From: Lactarius indigo
Taxonomy: Eukaryota; Basidiomycota; Agaricomycetes; Russulales; Russulaceae
Length of the DNA stretch: 64,000 nt
Reading direction: 5' to 3'
Assembly: GCA_025766275.1 (NCBI GenBank)
Contig: JAFKAC010000014.1
Span: forward strand, 1,054,001 to 1,118,000
The notes beneath the pieces are model-generated. The model did not search any database. It saw nothing but the letters and a program-made list of their open reading frames with translations, and was not told the DNA's origin. Below are positions 52,154-63,600 of this stretch, one piece after another. Every line of letters starts with the position of its first letter. Position 1 is the first letter of the stretch. The position numbers and the translations under genes are program-made.

Positions 52154-52769
52154 TGTTGATAAGTGACCCCTGCGCACTTAGCGGCTCATACGGACCGGAC
52201 TTGCAGCATGGACTGCTGTAGATTAGATATACAGGACTTGTAGATTAGATACCTTTTTGATCTGTACAATCTATTACTTATCGTTGCGTCACCTATGACA
52301 TCATGTACTATGACATCATGCGGACTCCTCTGGACTTGTCATTGTACTACGTCTTTGTTCTCTCTTTGGATATATCTTTATTGTGATGTCATTATGATAT
52401 CATCCTGGTCTGGACACTTCTTGTTCTATACGCCTTGTTCTCCATATGCACACTCCTTTGTCCTGTTGTAGAACAATGCGCTCCTTGTACTCTGTGACCT
52501 ATAGTTACTTTCCTTGTATTAGTGTCACACCTCTGTACAGTATAAGTAGACTGCTTGTACGCCCTGGTCCACATCAGTTCTCTCACTGCTGTGTGCCAGG
52601 TATGTCTCTTCCTCTATAATACTATTATCAGTTCTCTCACTGCTGTGTGCCAGACTTCACCTCTGCTTCACTCTGCTAGATTCCCTGTTGCTGCTTCCAG
52701 CCACCTTGACATATCTCACCACAGTCTTCTTGTCACTGTGAGTATGTCCTCCTTGTGTGCTGTTCATCA
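52154..52769 (+). repeat. 5' LTR of Copia (616 bp)
   Basis: TG...CA. Contains a direct repeat of cagttctctcactgctgtgtgccag (2 copies about 52575 and 52630) near its 3' part. A 64-codon minus frame inside is present identically in both LTRs and is not considered a gene. Confidence 0.95.
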
Positions 52770-53552
52770 GGTTATGGGCCCTGGTGCCCTAGCCACTCCA
52801 CTTGGCTGGTCACTGTCTTCCTAGGAGGACACACCAGGCTAAGGTCTGTCTGGGGCCTTACCAGCCTTGCCCAAGGCAGAGAGCAGTGGGGCGCCACTTG
52901 TCTCTGCTGAGGAACCTCCTGTACATGTACTGCCCAGTAGTCCTACTTTCACCCCTACTGTTTTCCTAGCCCCTGCGCTATGCGCAAGGAGACTGGGTCT
53001 GGTAGCCCCTTAACTTCAAAATATCCAGGCGTGCATGGCCCACTGGGCTGTGTATTGTGGAGCTTAGCGCCAGCTGTCTCTGGTGCTCCACACTGGGCGC
53101 AGGATCTCCTCACCATGGGAGTGTAAAACCTGGTTCAGGCTCTGGGGGGTGTTCACCATTATGGTGTTCTGCAACCAGATACCTGCCTTGTAGCGGCAAT
53201 GGGAAAGGATTCAGTAAAGCCACTTGTGGCGATGAGGCAACCAACAGGCCGAGGAGGCTGAGGTAGACAGCCTTGGGCTCTGAAAGCAATCCCTTCACCT
53301 TCCCCCTGACGCAAACCATTTGAGCTGTGTCTTAGACACATCCTGGCTGGCAGCTAGCTCATGGTATGGCAAAGGGATTCTTCCAACCTGGGCCTAGCCC
53401 TTGTATCACTGGCATACTATCAGGAGGCAGGATGCGTTAGCGTTCTGGCCTTACAGAATCACAGACAGGAGTGGTATCCCCCTCTATCTTTATGTCTTGC
53501 AACTATGAAGCACTGTCGCTGACTGCTCCTCGGCGACAGATAAATCATCCCA
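52770..53552 (+). other. Copia 5' leader
   Basis: 783 bp between the 5' LTR and the polyprotein ATG. It starts ggttatgggccc, where a primer-binding site is expected; not matched to a tRNA. Short frames (53057-53266 and antisense 53110-53341) are not convincing. Likely untranslated leader and packaging region. Confidence 0.6.
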
Positions 53553-56500
53553 ATGTCTGGTTCTTCATCTACCCCTGCTGCCGGTGCTGGTGCTCCTCCC
53601 AGCCCCACTGGTGGCTCTGCAGGAGGCTCACTCCCTCCTCCTTCTGGGTCCACACCCTCCACACGTCTCTCTCAGGCCCACAGTGCCAACTTCGGCATGC
53701 CATCTGGCATCCATCTCACCCAGTTTGACGGCACTGGCTGGAACGAATGGTCTGGGACCATTGAGGCTATCCTCACGCTACATGAGGCTGAAGATGTGTT
53801 CACCTTGGACACACCCCCATCTGGTATCACTACCGATGAGTGGGACTCAGTCCAGCGTCGTTCCAAGGCGTACCTCCGCCTCTATCTCAAGCCAGATGTC
53901 TACTCCCTCGTGGCGGACAATATTGTCTATGCCACCTTCAAGGCGAAGTGGGACAAGCTGAGAGACGTATATGCTGGTGCTTCGGGCAGCACCACTATCT
54001 TTAACCTGTGGATCCAATTAACGCAAGCCCGCCTCGACGACTCCGCACCCATGGCCGCTCAGCTGGCCAAGCTCAATGAGCTAAGGGTTGCCCTTTCCAA
54101 CGCGCAGATGGGTGTCTCTGACGTCCAATACTGCCTCATTCTCCTCCACGCGCTGCCGCCCTCTTATGAGGTGTTGGCCTCAACAATCCTTGCCAGTGGG
54201 GCCCCCTCCGCACTCAAGCACGCTGAAATAATTGCGCGCATAGTGTCGGAAGAAGCTCGCCGCGCCGGGCCCTCTGGCTCTTCCCTCAACAAGGTGGCCC
54301 CTGTCAAGTCGACGGGCAAAAAGGGCAAGAAGGACCACTCTGGTCTGACTTGCCACTATTGCAACAAAAAGGGCCACATCAAGCCTGACTGCAGGAAGAA
54401 AAAGAAGGATGAGGCTGACGCAAAGGAGAAGGAGAAGGCAGGCAACAAGGCCGCAAATAGTCACATTCTTGTACCTACCACCGCCTCCATTAAGGAGGTC
54501 GAAGAGCCCGCCATAGACTGGGCCTCTGAATCAATTGGTGTTGCCTTGTATGCTGCCTCGCGTGTGCGTTGGATGATGGACAGTGGTGCTACACACCACA
54601 TTACACCACATCGGTCTGACTTCAAGGACTATACCCCAACCAAAGGCACTGTACGCCTAGGGGACAAGTCCACCATAGACCAAGTGGGTGTCGGGTCTGT
54701 CATCTTTACAACGAGCCAGGGTATTTCTATCACCCTCAGTAATGTGCTACACCTACCACAAGTGAAGACGCGCTTCCTGTCTACGCGCGCCCTAGCACAA
54801 AAGGGTGCTGAGATTGCCTTTGACAGTGGCTCATTTAAAATATCTGTCAACCAAAAGTGTGTGGCCAAAGGCTACCTTGAGGACAACCTTTACTGGTTAG
54901 ACGCAGCCAGCGTCGGCCTCAACGCCCACACAAAATCAAGTGCTGCCACACTTGATATCTGGCATCAACGCATGGGACACATATCCTCTGCGGCGCTGAA
55001 GGCGCATGGTCCCTCTGCCACTACTGGCATGGACATAGATAGCTCTACCACGGATCACACAGTCTGCCGTGGGTGCGAGATGGGCAAGTCCACTCGCCAA
55101 CCCTTTTCTGCGTCCTCCAACAAAAGGACAACTCGTCAATTTGAGATTGTGCACAGTGACCTCGCCGGTCCTATGCAAACTCAGTCCCTGCAAGGCTCGA
55201 CATACACAGCCACCTTCATAGACGACCACACTAAGTTCACTGTGGTCCACTTCCTTAAGTCAAAGGACCAGTTTGCTAAGTCGCTGCAGATGTATTTGGC
55301 TTGGGGTGAAACCCAGTCTGGCCATAAACTGCGCGCTCTGCACTCTGACCGCGGTGGCGAATACATGTCGAGTGTCACGCAGGACATTCTTAAGCAGAAA
55401 GGGATAGAGCATCACCTCACGATGCCGGGTTCACCACAGTCTAACGGGAAAGCCGAGCGGTTTAACCGCACCATTATGGATAAGGCAATGTCCATGCTTC
55501 ACACAGCTGGCATGTCTAAAGGCTTCTGGGAGCATGCAGTGTGCGCAGCTGTGCACATCTATAACCGCTCTCCAGTCCGTGGGCTTAAGTGGCGCACTCC
55601 CTATGAGCTCTGGTACTCTGGCAAAGTGCCTGATGTCTCACATCTTCGCGTCTTTGGATGCAAGGGGTACATGCATGTACCCGCTGATAAGCGCCGCAAA
55701 TTGGATGCGAAGGCCATTGAGGTCACGCTTATTGGGTTTGAGCCCGAATCTAAGGGCTATAAGCTCTGGGACCGCTCAACCCACTCCGTTCGAGTGTCCA
55801 GGGATGTGACATTCGACGAGAGTAGCTTCCCGTCCCTCCAGGGTGTTGAGACACACCCCACACCTTCACCACCAGTCGTGCCTAGCACAACAGTGACTGC
55901 CGTGCCTCACCCGCCGGCGTTACCACCAATACGAGCCCCCTCCCCTGCACACTCCAGTAGTAGTGAGGAGGAGGATGTTGAAAAGCTCTTAGACCCCCCA
56001 CAAGTCCAACCACGCCCCACCACTCCACCACCTGCTCTACCTGCTCCGCCCACCACACCTAAGCGTGAGCAAACCACCCCCACTTCCCCCCCGCCGCGTC
56101 CTAGTGCAACGCGCATTATGCGCCATGTCCCTCCTCCCTCACCAGAAATGCCTGGGGGATTTGAGGATCGTGCACAGCGTAGTCAGCTGTTGCGCGAGAT
56201 GGACAATGCACCAAGGCGCAGTGCTCGTGCCCCTGTCCCTAATCCGCGTTACTTCAATGCGGACAATGCGGCATGGCGCGGCAGGCGTCTGGGGTATGCG
56301 GAGTTACTGGCTGCTGCTTTTGTTGGCCGAGACCCTGCAACCTATGCAGAGGCCATGCGGTCTGCAGCTGCAGATGAGTGGACTAAGGCGTGTCAGTATG
56401 AAATGGACGCCCTAGCTAAGAATGGGACTTGGGAGTTAGTGGATCTCCCGCCTAACCGTAAGGCAGTAAAATCCAAATGGGTCTTCAAGCTCAAAGCGGA

Positions 56501-57875
56501 TGGCCGCTACAGAGCTCGCTTGGTGGCTAAGGGATTCACGCAGATCCCTGGCGTAGATTTTGATGAAACCTTCTCTCCCGTCGCACGATTTGAGTCGCTA
56601 CGTTTACTTCTGGCGTTGGCCGCGCTGGAGGACTGGCACATCCATCAGATGGATGTTAAGTCTGCTTTTCTCAATGGCGTGCTCGACGAGGAGATTTACA
56701 TGGAGCAGCCACAAGGTTTCACTGTCACTGGCTCTGAGACGAAGGTGTGTCGCCTGGTTAAGGCGATCTATGGTCTCAAACAGGCCTCCCGCGCATGGAA
56801 CTTGCAATTCCATGGAGTGCTCACTGCACTCGGCTTTAAGCGGACGTTTGCTGATGCTGGCATATATGTGATGCCTCAACAGGAGGGGTATGATCCACTC
56901 TTCGTTATTGTCTACGTTGACGACATCACTATACTGGGTCCCTCGCTGAGTGGTATCAAGCGTTTGAAGTCAGATTTGTCTGAACGCTATGAGATGACAG
57001 ATCTCGGGGAGATAGAGTCTTATCTTGGTATGCGCATTGTGCGCGACCGCTCCCTTAGACGCATCGAAATAGATCAGTCTGGCTACATCAAGGATGTCCT
57101 TGAACGCTTTGGCATGTCTGATGCCACACCACACAACACACCCTTGCCTGCTGGTGCTGACGAGCACTTGGTTAAATATACGTCGCAGGCAACTGCCTCA
57201 GATATCTCTCACTACCAATCTCTTATTGGGAGTCTGCTTTATGTGCAGATTGGCACTAGGCCAGATATCTCTTTCGCTGTGTCACGTTTGGCGCAGTATG
57301 CAGCGAATCCTTCACCACAACATCTGCGACTTGCGCAGTATGTCCTATCCTACCTAGTGGGAACTATGGATATGCGTATTGTCTATGATGGCGCCAATGG
57401 CGATGGCCTTCACGGCTACACTGATTCCAGTCTGGCTGATCAGACTGATGACCGCCACTCCACCTCTGGTTATGTGTTCCTACTAGCTAACGGTGCAATA
57501 AGCTGGTCTTCGCGCAAGCAAAAGACTGTTGCCCAAAACACAACGGAAGCGGAATACATGGCCATGACCGACGCGGCTAACCAGGCTGCGTGGTATCAGA
57601 GCTTCCTCACGGAACTCGGGTACGAGGTCGACGACCCCATCCCACTTCATGGTGACAATAAGGGTGCCATTGATTTGGCCTTGAACCCTGTCACTGGGAG
57701 ACGGTCTAAGCACATTGCCATACGGCATCATGTCATTAGGGAGTACATCGAAAAGGGGACCATCACCCTCATTAGAACCCCTACTGTAGATATGGTTGCG
57801 GACGGCTTTACAAAGTCACTACCGCGTGTCCTGCTGCAGAAGCACAACGATGACATGGGACTTGTGTGTACTTAG
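53553..57875 (+). CDS. Copia gag-pol polyprotein, 1440 aa, intact
   Basis: ATG at 53553 followed by a Gly/Ser/Ala/Pro-rich start, then the UBN2-like gag region (WNEWSGTIEAILTLHEAED, YLRLYLKPDVYSLVADN). Zinc knuckle CHYCNKKGHIKPDC at residue 267 and protease RWMMDSGATHHI (Asp343). The GAG-pre-integrase region follows (WHQRMGHISSAAL ... CRGCEMGKSTRQPF), then the integrase core (IVHSDLAGPMQTQSL, LHSDRGGEYMS, SPQSNGKAERFNRT). A Pro-rich linker (about residues 770-880) leads to the RT (KSKWVFKLKADGRYRARLV, FVIVYVDDITIL with Tyr1121) and RNase H (YTDSSLADQTDDRHSTSGYV, TTEAEYMAMTDA). The domain order PR-IN-RT-RH is diagnostic of Copia. All catalytic residues are present and no stop occurs. Confidence 0.97.
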   Translation: MSGSSSTPAAGAGAPPSPTGGSAGGSLPPPSGSTPSTRLSQAHSANFGMPSGIHLTQFDGTGWNEWSGTIEAILTLHEAEDVFTLDTPPSGITTDEWDSVQRRSKAYLRLYLKPDVYSLVADNIVYATFKAKWDKLRDVYAGASGSTTIFNLWIQLTQARLDDSAPMAAQLAKLNELRVALSNAQMGVSDVQYCLILLHALPPSYEVLASTILASGAPSALKHAEIIARIVSEEARRAGPSGSSLNKVAPVKSTGKKGKKDHSGLTCHYCNKKGHIKPDCRKKKKDEADAKEKEKAGNKAANSHILVPTTASIKEVEEPAIDWASESIGVALYAASRVRWMMDSGATHHITPHRSDFKDYTPTKGTVRLGDKSTIDQVGVGSVIFTTSQGISITLSNVLHLPQVKTRFLSTRALAQKGAEIAFDSGSFKISVNQKCVAKGYLEDNLYWLDAASVGLNAHTKSSAATLDIWHQRMGHISSAALKAHGPSATTGMDIDSSTTDHTVCRGCEMGKSTRQPFSASSNKRTTRQFEIVHSDLAGPMQTQSLQGSTYTATFIDDHTKFTVVHFLKSKDQFAKSLQMYLAWGETQSGHKLRALHSDRGGEYMSSVTQDILKQKGIEHHLTMPGSPQSNGKAERFNRTIMDKAMSMLHTAGMSKGFWEHAVCAAVHIYNRSPVRGLKWRTPYELWYSGKVPDVSHLRVFGCKGYMHVPADKRRKLDAKAIEVTLIGFEPESKGYKLWDRSTHSVRVSRDVTFDESSFPSLQGVETHPTPSPPVVPSTTVTAVPHPPALPPIRAPSPAHSSSSEEEDVEKLLDPPQVQPRPTTPPPALPAPPTTPKREQTTPTSPPPRPSATRIMRHVPPPSPEMPGGFEDRAQRSQLLREMDNAPRRSARAPVPNPRYFNADNAAWRGRRLGYAELLAAAFVGRDPATYAEAMRSAAADEWTKACQYEMDALAKNGTWELVDLPPNRKAVKSKWVFKLKADGRYRARLVAKGFTQIPGVDFDETFSPVARFESLRLLLALAALEDWHIHQMDVKSAFLNGVLDEEIYMEQPQGFTVTGSETKVCRLVKAIYGLKQASRAWNLQFHGVLTALGFKRTFADAGIYVMPQQEGYDPLFVIVYVDDITILGPSLSGIKRLKSDLSERYEMTDLGEIESYLGMRIVRDRSLRRIEIDQSGYIKDVLERFGMSDATPHNTPLPAGADEHLVKYTSQATASDISHYQSLIGSLLYVQIGTRPDISFAVSRLAQYAANPSPQHLRLAQYVLSYLVGTMDMRIVYDGANGDGLHGYTDSSLADQTDDRHSTSGYVFLLANGAISWSSRKQKTVAQNTTEAEYMAMTDAANQAAWYQSFLTELGYEVDDPIPLHGDNKGAIDLALNPVTGRRSKHIAIRHHVIREYIEKGTITLIRTPTVDMVADGFTKSLPRVLLQKHNDDMGLVCT

Positions 57876-57894
57876 ATTGTAGATCACGGGGAGA

Positions 57895-58510
57895 TGTTGA
57901 TAAGTGACCCCTGCGCACTTAGCGGCTCATACGGACCGGACTTGCAGCATGGACTGCTGTAGATTAGATATACAGGACTTGTAGATTAGATACCTTTTTG
58001 ATCTGTACAATCTATTACTTATCGTTGCGTCACCTATGACATCATGTACTATGACATCATGCGGACTCCTCTGGACTTGTCATTGTACTACGTCTTTGTT
58101 CTCTCTTTGGATATATCTTTATTGTGATGTCATTATGATATCATCCTGGTCTGGACACTTCTTGTTCTATACGCCTTGTTCTCCATATGCACACTCCTTT
58201 GTCCTGTTGTAGAACAATGCGCTCCTTGTACTCTGTGACCTATAGTTACTTTCCTTGTATTAGTGTCACACCTCTGTACAGTATAAGTAGACTGCTTGTA
58301 CGCCCTGGTCCACATCAGTTCTCTCACTGCTGTGTGCCAGGTATGTCTCTTCCTCTATAATACTATTATCAGTTCTCTCACTGCTGTGTGCCAGACTTCA
58401 CCTCTGCTTCACTCTGCTAGATTCCCTGTTGCTGCTTCCAGCCACCTTGACATATCTCACCACAGTCTTCTTGTCACTGTGAGTATGTCCTCCTTGTGTG
58501 CTGTTCATCA
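57895..58510 (+). repeat. 3' LTR of Copia (616 bp)
   Basis: Pair of 52154-52769; same length, no difference noticed by eye. Confidence 0.95.
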
Positions 58511-58515
58511 GGTTT

Positions 58516-58983
58516 CTATCACGCGCCTTGCTTATCGACGTTCTCTTCTGATAAAGCTTGACATGTGCCAGGTTCCAACTTGTTCCCTCTCACGCGCGAC
58601 CCCGCGTGATTCTCCCTTATTCTCGATATGACCTTGCTTTGTTCCCTTTATGTTCATCCCTTTCTTCCTCAGTGTGGCGATGGCGTTATCTGTTTGTAAC
58701 GGCCATACAGTACGACTACTATTTAACTCTAGTCATACCTAGCTTGTACGGTAGACTAGACTTCTTGTGTAATACTACACTCGTCTACGCAGAGTCTCCC
58801 TGATCCCCGATCCTCGTCTTCGCTAGGCCTTCGAGTCTTAGCCCTCCTCTATAGTCCAAGTGACGTACGTCCTTGTGACTCTTGTGCATCATCTCTACTG
58901 AAGTCGAGCCTTCGAGCTTTGACTACCAAACGATTGACTGACTTAGTACAGGTCGTACTCAACGCCCCTGTAGTGGCGTTACA
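58516..58983 (+). repeat. 5' LTR of element D, remaining 468 bp
   Basis: Continuation of the LTR started at 52054, total about 568 bp without the Copia. Ends GTGGCGTTACA at 58983, similar to the end of the solo LTR in element A. The start ttaagtctag of the internal region follows directly. Confidence 0.75.
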
Positions 58984-59001
58984 TTAAGTCTAGTCTCCAC
59001 A

Positions 59002-60666
59002 GTGGCTCTCACCAGTCGAAGCCGAACACAGTTCGTCAAAGAGTACCTGGAGCGACATCCTTACGACGATCTAAGACCTTCGATCAAAGGAACCGCTCTT
59101 TGGAGAAACACTCCACACGACGAAGGGTACTACGTCTACGATCCCGACAAACTCACCTACAAACCAATTGAGTATATTGAAGATCAACACATCTGGGCCT
59201 ACGTTGCCTACTCCGATTCAAAGCACTCCTGGTACTCATACAAACCCGTCCCTGCACACCTAGGCCTGGGACCAGGGAAAGGACAAATCAGTGCAATCGA
59301 GGCTGATTCTGACATCGAAGAACCATCTTCTGAACCCGACTTAGACAACCCAACACTTACGCCTACCATCCAACGACCTGTGGACTTCGCATCATATGCC
59401 AACATGTCCACCACCCAACTCTCCACCACCCTCACCTCCTCACAACCAGCCGCAGGGTCCTCGACAACGAATCCTGCAAGTAGTGGAGGACATCTTGTGG
59501 GAGGAAGTATGCCGACAAGCGGAGGAGGCGCTGCGGGAAGCGCAGGAAGCCATCATGGAGGCGGTGCGCCTGGAGGTGGAGGCGGTGCGCCTGGATGTGG
59601 AGGCGGTGCGCCTGGAGGCGGAGGCGGCGCGCCTGGAGGTGGAGGCGGCGGAGCAGCAGCAGGTCCCGCTGCTGGAGGACCCCCCCCACCAAACGGAAGA
59701 CTCGGAGGAAATCCTCCGCCAGAGTTCACCGGAGATCGAGAAGCCAGCAGAGCTTTCCTAAACGCCTTCGCACTCTACCGCGGAATGAACCCAAATGTCC
59801 AGCAACTAACCCTCCCTTATTCGCGCGCTATGACCCTCCTCTCATACATTCGAGGACCATTAGTAGACGACTGGGTTGAAGAACAAATACAATGGCTAGC
59901 CGATCAATTGGCGGGAGGAGTAGCCATGAACGCCGAAAACCTATGGAACACTATCGAAACAAGGTTTATCCAGGCATACACCGACACTACCCAACAACAA
60001 AAAGCCCGCCACGCCATTCAAAATTTACGAATGGACAAAGAAGACATCGACACCTACATAGCCAAGTTCTCTAACTTGGCCAACAAGGCCGGATACAACA
60101 AGGACGAAGCCACTACCCTGGAAATTTTCCAGAAAGGCCTCCCAAATGCGCTAGTTATAAACGCTATCAAGTTCCACCACCCCGTAGACTGGGACGATTG
60201 GAAAACGGCGGTTACGCTTCAGCAAGCGGAATATCTCCTTCTCAAAGATCGACTCACCAAAGGGAGGACAGACAAGAAAGGAGGAGCCTCCCGCGACCAA
60301 TGGCTAAACGCTCTCAACAAAACTAGAGACCCAAATGCAATGGACGTCAGCCGAACTCGCGCCAGAGCAGCAATGACGGAAGATGAAAAGAAGCTACTCC
60401 AAAAAGAAGGAAGATGCTTCCGATGCCGAGGACAAGGACATATCTCCAGATTCTGTCCGCAAAAAGCCACCACTACCGTCAAAGCCGCAGGTACAACCGA
60501 CCCCACTCCAACCACCGCCACTATCTCAATGACCACGTCACGCCCCCTTTCTAACGAGGAACAAGCCGACGCCCAAGTAGCGGCCTTGTTTGCCCAAACC
60601 CCTGAAGTACGGGAATTGATGGTGGATAAACTCTTCGGACAGAAGAAGGATTTTCTGAACGCTTGA
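59002..60666 (+). CDS. element D gag, about 554 aa, start codon unclear
   Basis: The frame is open from 58942 (within the LTR) to the stop at 60664-60666, but the first in-frame ATG is at 59404 after about 134 clearly coding codons. These include SRTQFVKEYLERHPYDDLRP and KGTALWRNTPHDEGYYVYD, an N-terminal module like that of element A gag. A GTG lies at 59002, directly after tctccacag, which could also be a 3' splice site. After the Ser/Thr region comes a Gly-rich run of APGGGGG-type repeats (59560-59670), then the gag core (PPEFTGDREASRAFLNAFALY, LWNTIETRFIQAYTDTTQ) and a zinc knuckle CFRCRGQGHISRFC. Frame intact. Confidence 0.82.
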   Translation: MALTSRSRTQFVKEYLERHPYDDLRPSIKGTALWRNTPHDEGYYVYDPDKLTYKPIEYIEDQHIWAYVAYSDSKHSWYSYKPVPAHLGLGPGKGQISAIEADSDIEEPSSEPDLDNPTLTPTIQRPVDFASYANMSTTQLSTTLTSSQPAAGSSTTNPASSGGHLVGGSMPTSGGGAAGSAGSHHGGGAPGGGGGAPGCGGGAPGGGGGAPGGGGGGAAAGPAAGGPPPPNGRLGGNPPPEFTGDREASRAFLNAFALYRGMNPNVQQLTLPYSRAMTLLSYIRGPLVDDWVEEQIQWLADQLAGGVAMNAENLWNTIETRFIQAYTDTTQQQKARHAIQNLRMDKEDIDTYIAKFSNLANKAGYNKDEATTLEIFQKGLPNALVINAIKFHHPVDWDDWKTAVTLQQAEYLLLKDRLTKGRTDKKGGASRDQWLNALNKTRDPNAMDVSRTRARAAMTEDEKKLLQKEGRCFRCRGQGHISRFCPQKATTTVKAAGTTDPTPTTATISMTTSRPLSNEEQADAQVAALFAQTPEVRELMVDKLFGQKKDFLNA

Positions 60667-63600
60667 ACCCGGCGGCCTGGGCTAGAGCATTAAAATTTAG
60701 CGTGTACAATAGCAGATTCTGATCTATGCGAATTCCAGTACTCTTCAAATCTGCTCACGCGACGGCCGAATGAAACGTCTTGGTAGACTCGGGCGCAACA
60801 GACAACTTCATAAGCGCAAACCTCTTGAAACGACTCAAAATAGCCTGGCTACCTACCGAACGTTCCATCAAAATATGGAACGTAGATGGAACCCACAATC
60901 AAGGAGGAGAAATCACATCCTTCACCGACCTCACCGTTAAAACCGGGGGAAAGACCCAAAACCTTCGATTCCTTATCACGGACTTAGGAAACGACGAAGT
61001 CATACTGGGATATCCCTGGTTTACGGCTTTTGAACCCAAGTTCCACTGGCGAGACGCCACACTCGATGAAGAATTCCAACCAGTGGTGATTACCAGTCTG
61101 CATCTGTCCGACGAAGCCATGCCTCTTGAAGCAACTATCAAGGCATTGGAGACGTATCAACTGGACGAATCAGCCTGGGAACAGCTACAAGGAAAAGAAG
61201 AACCTTGTATCCGACTGCGAAAAACAACGACAGCATCAGAATTAGCGCAACAAGAAGCGGCCAAAAGACCCCAGAGAACCTTCGAAGAGATGGTCCCGGA
61301 AGAATACCGAAGGCATCAGAAAGTTTTTAGTGAGGAAGCGTCCCAGCGCTTCCCCCCTTCACGCCCGTGGGATCACGCCATCGATCTGGTCCCAACCGCC
61401 CCTGAAACAATGGATTGCAAAGTATACCCACTTACAATCCCGGAAAACGAAAAATTAACAGAATTCGTGACCGAACACCTGGAAAAGAAGTACATCCAAC
61501 CGTCCAAATCGCCTTACGCATCCCCCTTCCTCTTTATCAAAAAGAAGGACGGGAAGTTACGCCCAGTACAGGACTATCGCCGCCTCAACGAACTGACCGT
61601 AAAGAATCGCTACCCGCTCCCCCTAATCCCCGAACTTATCGACAAGATCCGAGAAGCAAGGCTTTACTCGAAGCTTGATATCCGATGGGGATACAATAAC
61701 GTTCGAATCAAACAGGGGGATGAATGGAAGGCGGCGTTCAAGACAAATCAGGGATTGTTCGAACCACGGGTCATGTTCTTTGGCCTCACGAATTCCCCTA
61801 GCACCTTCCAGACCATGATGGACACCATCTTTTGGGAGTTAGTGCTGACAGGGGAAGTAATTGTCTACATGGACGATATCCTAATCGCGACCTCAGACGA
61901 CCGCACCCACCATAGAACGGTACTACACCAGGTCCTCGACCTCTGTGACAAACACGACCTATACATCAAACCGGAAAAATGCGTGTTTGAAGTCCACGAG
62001 GTGGAATACTTGGGGCTAATCATTGGGTATGGACAACTACGAATGGACCCAGTCAAAGTACAAGGAATCCGAGAATGGAAGGCACCGACATCACTCAAAG
62101 AAGTACGAGCCTTCCTAGGATTCTGCAATTTCTACCGGCGATTTATACGGGGGTTTTCTACAATTGCAAGACCCCTCCACGACCTCACAAAGAAAGACGT
62201 TCCCTGGGAATGGACGGAAGCTAGACAAAAAGCCTTTGACACCATCAAAGAGCGAATCAGTTCGGAACCGGTCTTACTATTCCCGAAATTAGACCAACCA
62301 TTCGAGATCGAAGTCGATGCTTCAAGTTACGCCCTAGGGGCTGTCCTGAATCAGAAAGGAGACGACGACAAAATGCACCCGGTCGCGTTCTACTCCGAAT
62401 CCCTATCGGAAGCCGAACGCAATTACGACATCTATGATAGGGAACTACTAGCAATCGTCAAAGCATTACGCACTTGGCGAACATACCTTGTGGGATCCCC
62501 CCATCTAATAACGATCCATACAGACCACGCCAACCTGCAATACTGGAAGGAACCCAGAAAAATCAGTCGACGAGTAGCACGGGAGTTCCAGGAACTGTTG
62601 GAGTACAACTTTATACTCAAACATATCCCCGGTGCCAAGAATACCCAAGCAGACTCCTTATCGAGAAGACCTGATTATGAGGACGGCTCCAGCGATAACG
62701 ATCAGGTCACAGTACTCCCAGATGACATATTTCTTAAAGTCACCCAAACGTCCATGCACGATATGGATATATGGACTCAAATTGCACAAAATATGGACGA
62801 AGCGACACTCCTCCCATGGGTAGAACCCCACAACCTAAAGAAACACGATGGGCTGTGGTGGAAGGGCGATGCTCTCGTTGTCGTGGGAAACAACGAACTT
62901 AAACGGGGGGTGATCACCTTTTTCCACGATACTCCAAGCGCAGGACACCCAGGAATTGCAAACACCCTAGAGCTATTACGACGCGATTTCTGGTGGCCCA
63001 ACATGCGCAAAGATGTGGAAGCCTACGTCAAAGGGTGCGCAACATGCCAAAGCAACAAAATCAACCATCACCGACAGAAGCCCCACTTATTCCCTATCAC
63101 CACCGAACCATCGGCCGAACCGTTCGAAGTAGTGGCCATGGACTTCATAGTCAAACTCCCGATATCAAAAGGGTTCGACTCAATCCTCACCGTCACAGAC
63201 CATGATTGCTCAAAGGCAGCAATATTCATACCGTGTAACGAAGCCATAACGTCAGAAGGAGTGGCAAAACTTTATCTCCAACATGTCTATCCCCACTACG
63301 GCCTACCCCGAAAGATCATATCCGATCGGGATCCAAGATTCGCGTCCATGTTCATGCGACAACTATGTAAAACGTTGGGGATACAGCAAAACGTATCATC
63401 AGCGTACCATCCACAAACAGATGGTCAATCAGAACGAACAAACCAATGGTTAGAACAATACTTGCGACACTGGTGTAATGTGCAACAGAACAATTGGGTG
63501 GAACTTCTACCCATGGCGCAATTCGCTCACAACTCTTGGAGAAACGCCACCACCAAGCACTCCCCCTTCTCTCTTATTATGGGATGGGAACCACGAACTG

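Larger units (their letters stand above)
52154..58510 (+). mobile_element. Copia element, full length (6357 bp), apparently intact
   Basis: Two 616-bp LTRs (52154-52769, 57895-58510) that I read as identical, TGTTGATAAG...TTCATCA, flanked by GGTTT on both sides (52149-52153, 58511-58515). Polypurine tract cacggggaga immediately before the right LTR. One uninterrupted 1440-codon polyprotein. Identical LTRs and an intact ORF indicate a very recent insertion, into the 5' LTR of element D. Confidence 0.96.

Noticed and set aside
51342..52159. Gly/Arg/Val-rich plus-strand ORFs (116 and 171 codons)
   Set aside because: Complement of the Pro-rich leader ORF of element A; composition reflects the opposite strand.
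52392..52586. 64-codon ORF on the minus strand, present twice (also 58133-58327)
   Set aside because: Lies in both Copia LTRs; identity reflects LTR identity and not coding constraint.
59396..59761. 121-codon ORF with Glu/Ala/Arg repeats inside element D gag
   Set aside because: Out-of-frame reading of the Gly-rich repeat tract.
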